A stretch of DNA of 6,997 nt. Origin: Dokdonella_A sp040002595. GTDB lineage: Bacteria > Pseudomonadota > Gammaproteobacteria > Xanthomonadales > Rhodanobacteraceae. Location of the stretch: positions 1-6,997 of the forward strand of contig JBDUED010000135.1 of NCBI GenBank assembly GCA_040002595.1. Direction: 5' to 3'. Below, one piece after another: positions 1 to 3,976 of the stretch (position 1 is the stretch's first letter; every line of letters begins with the position of its first letter). The position numbers and the translations under genes are program-made. The notes beneath the pieces were generated by a model. It saw only the letters and a list, made by a program, of their open reading frames with translations, was not told where the DNA came from and did no database searches.

Positions 1-41
1 TGCCGACGATGGGCGGTGACGCCACGCTTTACTCGTGCCAT
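1..41 (-). CDS. rplT: 50S ribosomal protein L20, N-terminal fragment (cut by window edge)
   Basis: Only the first 13 codons are inside the window, reading MARVKRGVTAHRR, the conserved basic N-terminus of L20 (family start MARVKRGV.ARRRHKK). L20 binds 23S rRNA early in large-subunit assembly and in E. coli represses its own operon by binding the mRNA. The start at 41 is set by a strong AAGGAG ribosome binding site (minus strand, 54 to 49) seven bases upstream. That site overlaps the rpmI stop codon, so L35 and L20 translation are probably coupled. The gene continues past position 1. Confidence 0.95.
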   Translation of the reverse strand, partial: MARVKRGVTAHRR

Positions 42-52
42 GGTTCGTCTCC

Positions 53-250
53 TTACGCGTACGGCAGCATGCGGGCGACGCGACCGGCGTCTTCCGAACG
101 TACATGGTTGGTTGCACGAAGACCACGTTTACGCTTGGTCGATTTCTTCGTGAGGATGTGGCTCCTGAACGCGTGGCCGCATTTGAACTTGCCCGACGCG
201 GTCTTGCGGAACCGCTTCGCTGCGGCCCGGTTGGTTTTCATTTTTGGCAT
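53..250 (-). CDS. rpmI: 50S ribosomal protein L35
   Basis: A 65-residue, very basic protein starting MPKMKTNRAAAKRF and ending RVARMLPYA, matching L35 in length and sequence along its whole length. It is a late-assembling component of the large subunit. An in-frame TTG at 259 would add three residues (MKV). I prefer ATG at 250 because the family begins MPKMKT and a GGAG lies nine bases before it. It follows infC after an unusually long 256-nt spacer and precedes rplT by 11 nt. In E. coli L20 represses translation of rpmI, and rplT follows through coupling; the adjacent start and stop here allow the same. Confidence 0.97.
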   Translation of the reverse strand: MPKMKTNRAAAKRFRKTASGKFKCGHAFRSHILTKKSTKRKRGLRATNHVRSEDAGRVARMLPYA

Positions 251-337
251 GACTTTCAACTCCGTGATTGATTTTCGTTACTGGCGCGAGCGGCGGCATG
301 AAACCGCGCTTTCCATCCTGCTCGTTCCGGCTTGTGT

Positions 338-355
338 GACCCGTTTATCCGGGCC
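338..355 (-). promoter_or_regulatory. 6-bp RNA hairpin upstream of rpmI
   Basis: On the transcript GGCCCG pairs with CGGGTC around a GATAAA loop: six pairs including one G-U. It lies about 90 nt before the rpmI start, without a poly-U tail. It may belong to the leader structure that controls rpmI. The evidence is complementarity only. Confidence 0.35.
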
Positions 356-368
356 TTTCCTGACGTGC

Positions 369-433
369 TTTCCTTTGCGCTCGTCCATGCTCGCGACTAT
401 CAAACAGCGGTCGTCCTGACCGCACTTTTCAAC
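369..433 (-). repeat. 66-bp tandem repeat, rpmI-proximal copy
   Basis: Aligns with the copy at 435-499 at a fixed offset of 66 bp, with 61 of 65 positions identical. The four differences cluster at two spots (around 387-390 and 397-398). On the transcribed strand it includes the hairpin GCGGTC-AGGAC-GACCGC (407-423). That stem is flanked by AAA and TTT, which could extend it past a 2x2 internal loop. The period is a multiple of three, so any frame is preserved across both copies. Confidence 0.9.
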
Positions 434-434
434 G

Positions 435-499
435 TTTCCTTTGCGCTCGTCCCTGATCGCGAGAATCAAACAGCGGTCGTCCTGACCGCACTTTTCAAC
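435..499 (-). repeat. 66-bp tandem repeat, infC-proximal copy
   Basis: Second copy of the duplication, beginning within 10 bases of the infC stop codon. Its hairpin occupies 473-489 and is identical to that of the other copy, while the four substitutions lie outside the stem. Conservation of the stem with change outside it fits an RNA element, although two copies are too few to prove selection. There is no U-run after the hairpin, so it is not an intrinsic terminator. Confidence 0.9.
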
Positions 500-506
500 C
501 AAACCT

Positions 507-1028
507 TTATTTCTTTTTCGGCGCGATCATCATGACCATGAGGCGCCCTTCCATCCGGGGGTATTGCTCGATCACCGCTTCCTCGATGATATCGGCCGAA
601 ATCTTGTCGACCATCGCACGTCCCAGTTCCTGATGCGCCATCTCGCGACCGCGATAGCGGATCGTGATCTTGACCTTGTCGCCTTCCTCCAGGAACCGGC
701 GCAGGTTACGCATCTTGATCGTGTAATCGCCGACATCGGTGACCGGTCGGAACTTCAGTTCCTTGATCTCGACCTGCTTTTGTTTCTTCTTTGCCGCATG
801 CGCCTTTTTCTGCGCATCGAACTTGAACTTGCCGAAATCCATGATCCGGCACACCGGCGGATCGCCATTGGGCTGGATCTCGACCAAGTCCATACCCACT
901 TCCTGGGCCATGGCCAAGGCCTCGTCGCGGGTCAGGATGCCGACCTGCTCACCCTCCGCGCCAATCACCCGCACTTTCGGAACGCGGATTTCCAGGTTCC
1001 TGCGATTCGGTTTGCTATCGGTGGCGAT
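507..1028 (-). CDS. infC: Translation initiation factor IF-3, probable AUC start
   Basis: IF3 binds the 30S subunit, blocks premature 50S joining and checks the start codon and initiator tRNA. The protein is 173 residues from the chosen start. The N-domain carries RRNLEIRVPKVRVIG and PPVCRIMDFGKFKF, a lysine-rich linker (KKAHAAKKKQKQ) follows, and the C-domain includes KELKFRPVTD, RFLEEGDKVKI, RGREMAHQELG and the terminal MIAPKKK. The conserved N-terminus extends upstream of the first GTG (974), so that GTG is internal. Upstream in frame, between the stop codon at 1032-1034 and that GTG, there is no ATG, GTG or TTG. The best start is ATC at 1026-1028, eight bases after a GGAGG. This parallels the AUU start of E. 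coli infC, through which IF3 represses its own synthesis. The gene lies 41 nt downstream of thrS. Confidence 0.93.
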   Translation of the reverse strand: MATDSKPNRRNLEIRVPKVRVIGAEGEQVGILTRDEALAMAQEVGMDLVEIQPNGDPPVCRIMDFGKFKFDAQKKAHAAKKKQKQVEIKELKFRPVTDVGDYTIKMRNLRRFLEEGDKVKITIRYRGREMAHQELGRAMVDKISADIIEEAVIEQYPRMEGRLMVMMIAPKKK

Positions 1029-1036
1029 ACGTCAAT

Positions 1037-1041
1037 CCTCC
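1037..1041 (-). promoter_or_regulatory. infC ribosome binding site (GGAGG)
   Basis: A near-perfect Shine-Dalgarno GGAGG in the thrS-infC gap, with an 8-nt spacer to the ATC triplet at 1026-1028. It fixes the infC start: the next standard start codon (GTG, 974) is more than 60 nt away and would remove the conserved N-terminus. A strong site combined with a weak start codon fits a gene tuned by initiation-codon discrimination. Confidence 0.75.
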
Positions 1042-1069
1042 AAGGGGAAATGCTCCCGGGCGCGCGACG

Positions 1070-2974
1070 TCAGGTTCGCTCGCACTCGGACTTCAGGCGT
1101 TCGGCAAAGCGTGCGATCGGCATCGACCCCAAGTCTTCACCCGCACGCGTACGCACGGAAACGGCTCCCGCCTCCCTTTCGCGGTCACCCACGACGAGGA
1201 GATAGGGAACTTTGTCCAGCGTATGTTCGCGGATTTTATAGCCAATTTTCTCATTGCGCAAATCCGCCTCCACGCGGAAACCTTGCGCGACAAGGGTTTG
1301 CGCGGTTTGCGCGGCAAAATCGGCCTGCGCATCGGTGATATTCATCACTACCGCCTGCACCGGCGCCAGCCACACTGGCATTTGACCTGCATGGTGCTCG
1401 ATCAGGATGCCGATGAAGCGCTCCATCGAGCCGACGATGGCCCGGTGCAGCATGGCCGGATGCCGCTTCTGGCTGTGTTCGTCCACATATTCGGCGCCAA
1501 GGCGCTCGGGCATCATGAAATCGACCTGCATCGTACCGACCTGCCAGGCGCGGCCAATGGAATCCTTGAGGTGGTATTCGATTTTCGGCGCATAAAACGC
1601 ACCCTCGCCGGGCAGTTCTTCCCAGTCGACGCCAGCGGCACGCAAGGCGCGCCGCAGCATGGCCTCGGTGCGGTCCCAGAATTCGTCCGAACCGATGCGT
1701 TTGTCCGGCCGCAACGCCAACTTGATCGCGATGTCGCTGAAACCGAAATCCGCATACACCGCCATCGCCTGGCGGTGGAATGTGGTGACCTCCGCCTCGA
1801 CCTGTTCCTCGGTGCAGAAGATGTGTCCGTCGTCCTGGGTGAATGCGCGTACGCGCATGAGTCCGTGCAGCGCGCCGGACGGTTCGTTGCGATGGCAACC
1901 ACCAAATTCACCGTAGCGGACCGGCAGTTCGCGATAGCTGCGCAGACGCGTGTTGAAAATCTGCACGTGTCCCGGGCAATTCATCGGTTTCAACGCGTAG
2001 GTGCGCTTTTCCGACTCGGTGAAAAACATGTTCTCGGCGTAGTTGTCCCAGTGGCCTGATTTCTTCCACAAGGAGACATCGAGCACCATCGGGCAGCGCA
2101 CTTCCTGATAATCGCTGCGCTTGTACACGCCGCGCATGTACTGCTCGACCTGCTGCCAGATGGTCCAGCCCTTCGGATGCCAGAACACCATGCCGGGACT
2201 TTCTTCCTGCTGGTGAAACAGATCCAGCGCCTTGCCGATCTTGCGATGGTCGCGTTTCTCGGCTTCTTCGAGCTGATGCAGATAGGCGGCAAGATCTTTT
2301 TCGTTGAGCCACGCGGTGCCGTAGATACGCGACAACATGGCGTTGTCGGAATTGCCGCGCCAATACGCGCCGGCAACCTTCATCAACTTGAACGTGGCCA
2401 GCTTGCCGGTGTTCGGCACGTGCGGACCGCGGCACAGGTCGGTGAACTCGCCTTGCGTGTACAACGACAATTCCTCGTTGGCGGGAATGCCCTCGATGAT
2501 CTGCGCCTTGTATTCCTCTCCCTTGGCGCGGAAGTAGGCGACCGCGTCGTCGCGCGCCATCACCGAACGCGACACCGGCAGCGCTTCGACGACAATATTC
2601 TTCATCTCCGCTTCGATCGCGGCGAGATCCTCGGTGGTGAACTGGCGCTCGAAGGCAAAATCATAGAAAAAGCCATTGTCGATGACCGGACCGATCGTCA
2701 CCTGCGCATCTGGAAACAGTCGCTGCACGGCCTGCGCAAGTAGATGCGCGGTCGAGTGGCGAATGATTTCCAGCGCCTCAGGGCTTTTCCCGGTGACGAT
2801 TTCGAGGCGGGCGTCGTGGGCGATCGGACGGCTGGTGTCGACGAGCTGGCCGTCAACCTTGCCGGCCAGGGCGGCCTTGGCAAGTCCGGCGCCAATCGAG
2901 GCGGCGACATCCTGCACGGTGACCGGATGATCGAATGATTTCTGGCTGCCGTCGGGGAGCGTGACGTTGATCAT
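1070..2974 (-). CDS. thrS: Threonyl-tRNA synthetase
   Basis: Cytosolic class II synthetase that joins threonine to tRNA-Thr using ATP. From ATG 2974 it is 634 residues, normal for the bacterial enzyme. The N-terminal TGS domain occupies about 1-62 (MINVTLPDGS). The editing domain has H73-x3-H77 and C181/H185 (CRGPH), used to clear Ser-tRNA-Thr. The catalytic core carries the expected zinc ligands C333 (MNCPGH), H384 (DDGHIFC) and H510 (MLHRAIVGSMERF). The C-terminal anticodon-binding domain runs from about 535. In-frame ATGs at 3022 and 3031 would add 16 or 19 residues not seen in the family, so I prefer 2974, whose ribosome binding site (GGAAAG) is weak. It heads the infC-rpmI-rplT operon and follows a leader with a Thr-rich peptide and terminator, suggesting attenuation by threonine supply. 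Confidence 0.97.
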   Translation of the reverse strand: MINVTLPDGSQKSFDHPVTVQDVAASIGAGLAKAALAGKVDGQLVDTSRPIAHDARLEIVTGKSPEALEIIRHSTAHLLAQAVQRLFPDAQVTIGPVIDNGFFYDFAFERQFTTEDLAAIEAEMKNIVVEALPVSRSVMARDDAVAYFRAKGEEYKAQIIEGIPANEELSLYTQGEFTDLCRGPHVPNTGKLATFKLMKVAGAYWRGNSDNAMLSRIYGTAWLNEKDLAAYLHQLEEAEKRDHRKIGKALDLFHQQEESPGMVFWHPKGWTIWQQVEQYMRGVYKRSDYQEVRCPMVLDVSLWKKSGHWDNYAENMFFTESEKRTYALKPMNCPGHVQIFNTRLRSYRELPVRYGEFGGCHRNEPSGALHGLMRVRAFTQDDGHIFCTEEQVEAEVTTFHRQAMAVYADFGFSDIAIKLALRPDKRIGSDEFWDRTEAMLRRALRAAGVDWEELPGEGAFYAPKIEYHLKDSIGRAWQVGTMQVDFMMPERLGAEYVDEHSQKRHPAMLHRAIVGSMERFIGILIEHHAGQMPVWLAPVQAVVMNITDAQADFAAQTAQTLVAQGFRVEADLRNEKIGYKIREHTLDKVPYLLVVGDREREAGAVSVRTRAGEDLGSMPIARFAERLKSECERT

Positions 2975-3042
2975 GGCGGTCTGCTTTCCATTCGCCGGAA
3001 TTCGCGCCCGCGTTTCCGACATAGCGGCCATCCAATGGCCAT

Positions 3043-3064
3043 AAAAAAGGACGCCGAAGCGCCC
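3043..3064 (-). terminator. Intrinsic terminator in the thrS leader
   Basis: On the transcribed strand GGGCGC-TTCG-GCGTCC is followed directly by six T. The stem is six pairs (one G-U) closed by the very stable C(UUCG)G tetraloop. It ends 68 nt before the thrS start and faces thrS. A complete terminator just before an essential gene implies either conditional readthrough or a thrS promoter in the remaining 68 nt, where I see no convincing one. Its 5' arm and loop can pair instead with 3079-3088, the hallmark of an attenuator. Confidence 0.85.
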
Positions 3065-3088
3065 TGTTTCAAAACTTCGGACGATTCG
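3055..3088 (-). promoter_or_regulatory. Antiterminator hairpin competing with the thrS leader terminator
   Basis: On the transcript CGAATCGTCC (3088 to 3079) pairs with GGGCGCTTCG (3064 to 3055): nine pairs including one G-U, one U-C mismatch and a 14-nt loop. It uses all of the 5' arm and all of the loop of the terminator, so the two structures exclude each other. The same upstream strand can also pair with 3128-3135 inside the leader ORF (seven pairs, one bulged C), giving the usual 1:2, 2:3, 3:4 set. Thermodynamic stability was not computed. Confidence 0.65.
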
Positions 3089-3096
3089 CGCGATTT

Positions 3097-3168
3097 TCAG
3101 ATGAGATTGAAGGTTCGCGTCATGGTGATCGTGCCCGCTCGGGCTAAGGTTCCTGTTTGTGCAGCCAT
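3097..3168 (-). CDS. Putative threonine-rich leader peptide of thrS (23 codons)
   Basis: An ORF of 23 codons from ATG 3168 to TGA 3097-3099, with six threonines. Four alternate in codons 13-19, reading T-I-T-M-T-R-T, reminiscent of the Thr/Ile-rich thrABC leader peptide of E. coli. A ribosome stalled on this cluster would cover 3128-3135 and 3115-3119, which otherwise pair downstream (ACGAT with ATCGT, CGCGA with TCGCG). That would free 3079-3088 to form the antiterminator. A ribosome finishing at the stop codon would instead overlie 3085-3096 and favour the terminator. The ribosome binding site is poor. A second in-frame ATG at 3123 gives an 8-residue version, MTRTFNLI. The start could also lie near the transcript end, because a weak promoter-like pair (ATGACA, 19 nt, TATTGT at 3184-3179) sits just upstream. 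Confidence 0.6.
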   Translation of the reverse strand: MAAQTGTLARAGTITMTRTFNLI

Positions 3169-3178
3169 CCCAAGGGCA

Positions 3179-3209
3179 ACAATAGCCAGGTTTCCTCTGG
3201 CTCTGTCAT
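3179..3209 (-). promoter_or_regulatory. Weak promoter-like sequence before the thrS leader
   Basis: On the minus strand ATGACA (3209-3204, five of six to TTGACA) is separated by 19 nt from TATTGT (3184-3179, four of six to TATAAT). Transcription would start around 3170-3172, a few bases before the leader ATG at 3168. The spacing is long and the match modest, and it overlaps hairpins that may instead end the tRNA transcript. The thrS leader could equally be read from the tRNA promoter. Confidence 0.2.
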
Positions 3210-3220
3210 CTCCGGATGAC
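3184..3220 (-). terminator. Two consecutive hairpins after tRNA-Val, possible weak terminator
   Basis: Immediately after the tRNA, the minus strand forms GTCATC-CGGA-GATGAC (3220-3205) and then AGCCAG-AGGAAAC-CTGGCT (3202-3184), both perfect 6-bp stems. The second is followed only by ATTGTTG, a poor U-tract. They may end the tRNA transcript, protect its 3' end before processing, or be part of a longer thrS leader. They sit 10 nt from the CCA end. Confidence 0.4.
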
Positions 3221-3229
3221 ACGTGTAAC

Positions 3230-3304
3230 TGGTGGGCGGTACAGGGATCGAACCTGTGGCCCCTACCATGTCAAGGTAGTGCTCTACCGCTGAGCTAACC
3301 GCCC
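3230..3304 (-). tRNA. tRNA-Val (anticodon GAC)
   Basis: A complete 75-nt tRNA with encoded CCA. The acceptor stem is GGGCGGT with ACCGCCC and discriminator A. The D-arm is GCTC...GAGC, the anticodon arm CTACC-TTGACAT-GGTAG with GAC at positions 34-36, and the T-arm ACAGG-TTCGATC-CCTGT. GAC reads the valine codon GUC and, by wobble, GUU. It lies about 60 nt upstream of the leader ORF of thrS on the same strand, so the two may share a transcript. Confidence 0.97.
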
Positions 3305-3310
3305 GGTTTT

Positions 3311-3322
3311 TCAATCGATTGA
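3311..3322. repeat. 12-bp perfect palindrome upstream of tRNA-Val
   Basis: TCAATCGATTGA is its own reverse complement and ends seven bases before the mature 5' end of the tRNA. It could lie within the promoter or transcribed leader of the tRNA gene. No function is assigned. Confidence 0.3.
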
Positions 3323-3333
3323 CGCGTTGACGT

Positions 3334-3390
3334 GCGCGCCCCGCCCCCACCAACTTGCCTGAAAAACAGGGGAAGGCGCGAGGGGCGCGC
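3334..3390. repeat. Long-loop inverted repeat between the tRNA and the Fe-S carrier gene
   Basis: GCGCGCCCC (3334-3342) is a perfect 9-bp complement of GGGGCGCGC (3382-3390), with a 39-nt loop that itself contains CCTG-AAAAA-CAGG (3358-3370). On neither strand does a clear T-run follow the outer stem. It lies about 110 nt downstream of the IscA-like gene and 30 nt upstream of the tRNA. It may be a factor-dependent terminator or mRNA 3' structure of the IscA-like gene. The rest of the interval up to 3498 shows no gene or other site I can support. Confidence 0.45.
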
Positions 3391-3498
3391 AAGGTATCAC
3401 AGTGCCTGGGACGTCACAATGTTTGCGGCCGTTGCGGACTTGCAACTTTCATCGGCCCCCGATTCATCGACCCTCGTGTTCTGGTTGCGTCCACGAGC

Positions 3499-3834
3499 TC
3501 AACCTGAAGTCTCTACAGTGAAACTTTCGCCGCAGCCGCACTCACCGGTCGCGTTCGGATTGCGGAACACGAACGCCGCGTTGATGCCCTGGCGCTGAAA
3601 ATCGATCTCGGTTCCGTCGACAAACGGCAATGCCTTGGCATCGATCACGAGGCGCAAACCGTCCTGCTCGAACACGCGATCGTTTTCGGCAATCGCCTTG
3701 GCCAGATCGACGGTGTAGCCAAAACCCGAGCAGCCGGTGCGCTTGATGCCGAAGCGCACGCCGAGCGCGACGGGGTCTTTGGCAAGGTAGTCGTGCATGC
3801 GCTCGCGCGCTGCGGCGGTAAGCTGGATGGTCAT
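3499..3834 (-). CDS. IscA/SufA-type iron-sulfur cluster carrier (A-type)
   Basis: A 111-residue A-type Fe-S carrier, which binds iron or a [2Fe-2S]/[4Fe-4S] cluster and passes clusters to apoproteins in the cytosol. The three family cysteines are present: C35 (KRTGCSGFGY), C99 and C101 (ECGCGESF). FVDGTEIDFQRQGINAAFVFRNPNA matches the core preceding the last two. The start at ATG 3834 gives the usual length; the open frame continues to 4182 but runs into asnS and lacks family similarity. Sequence alone does not tell IscA, SufA and ErpA apart; the LDGT..DF/NPN..ECGCGESF pattern leans to IscA/SufA, and no isc or suf neighbours are present. It is divergent from asnS. A TAGAAT (3866-3861) may be its -10. 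Confidence 0.9.
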   Translation of the reverse strand: MTIQLTAAARERMHDYLAKDPVALGVRFGIKRTGCSGFGYTVDLAKAIAENDRVFEQDGLRLVIDAKALPFVDGTEIDFQRQGINAAFVFRNPNATGECGCGESFTVETSG

Positions 3835-3860
3835 GGACAGAAAGTCTCGATAAGGGATGG

Positions 3861-3866
3861 ATTCTA
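3861..3866 (-). promoter_or_regulatory. Candidate -10 element of the IscA-like gene
   Basis: TAGAAT on the minus strand matches TATAAT at five of six bases and lies 26 nt before the start at 3834. No good -35 is visible at 16-18 nt. A 5-bp GC-rich stem (3867-3879) abuts it. The divergent asnS promoter should also be in 3835-3976; TATCAT at 3900-3905 is a possible plus-strand -10, again without a clear -35. Confidence 0.3.
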
Positions 3867-3976
3867 GCGCGCTTCGCGCGGCGCAGCAGGCGATTCCGTT
3901 ATCATCGCCGACCCTTGTGATCGCGAATCCTCGCCGCACCGGCGAATTGGACGCTTCGAGCAGGAGTTTCAAGGTC

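Larger units (their letters stand above)
251..506 (-). promoter_or_regulatory. infC-rpmI spacer, candidate L20-responsive mRNA leader
   Basis: This 256-nt spacer lies between the infC stop and the rpmI start on the transcribed minus strand. It contains two near-identical 66-bp units (369-499), each with a perfect 6-bp stem and 5-nt loop, then a further 6-bp hairpin (338-355) nearer rpmI. In E. coli the corresponding interval carries the L20 translational operator, made of two structured sites that mimic the L20 site on 23S rRNA. Position, structure and repetition suggest a related role here. I cannot recognise the E. coli pseudoknot by eye, so the function is inference. Confidence 0.45.

Noticed and set aside
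278..502. A 74-codon minus-strand open frame starting at TTG just after infC, containing a 22-residue repeat (VEKCGQDDRCLI...DERKG)
   Set aside because: The repeat is the in-frame reading of the 66-bp DNA duplication. The start is TTG without a ribosome binding site, the tail is low-complexity basic sequence, and most differences between copies change amino acids. An RNA element is more likely, though a small protein is not formally excluded.
507..974. GTG at 974 as the infC start
   Set aside because: It would remove the conserved RRN.EIRVP.VRVIG segment, and it lacks a good ribosome binding site, whereas ATC at 1028 has GGAGG at 8 nt.
564..1205. Long plus-strand open frames opposite infC and thrS (also 1223-2059 and others)
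   Set aside because: Shadows of GC-rich coding sequence on the opposite strand; the minus-strand products are unambiguous families.
3035..3298. Plus-strand 87-codon open frame opposite the thrS leader and tRNA
   Set aside because: Antisense to a tRNA and to the attenuator, no ribosome binding site, and no recognisable protein features.
3144..3392. An 82-codon minus-strand open frame running through the tRNA, ending MTEPEETWLLLPLGWLHKQEP or similar
   Set aside because: It reads straight through the tRNA-Val gene. The internal ATG that would start the last part has GGAG directly abutting it, too close to act as a ribosome binding site.
3857..3976. Extension of asnS to ATG 3857
   Set aside because: The 40 extra residues do not resemble AsnRS N-termini, and the ATG at 3977 has AGGAG and AAGG upstream.
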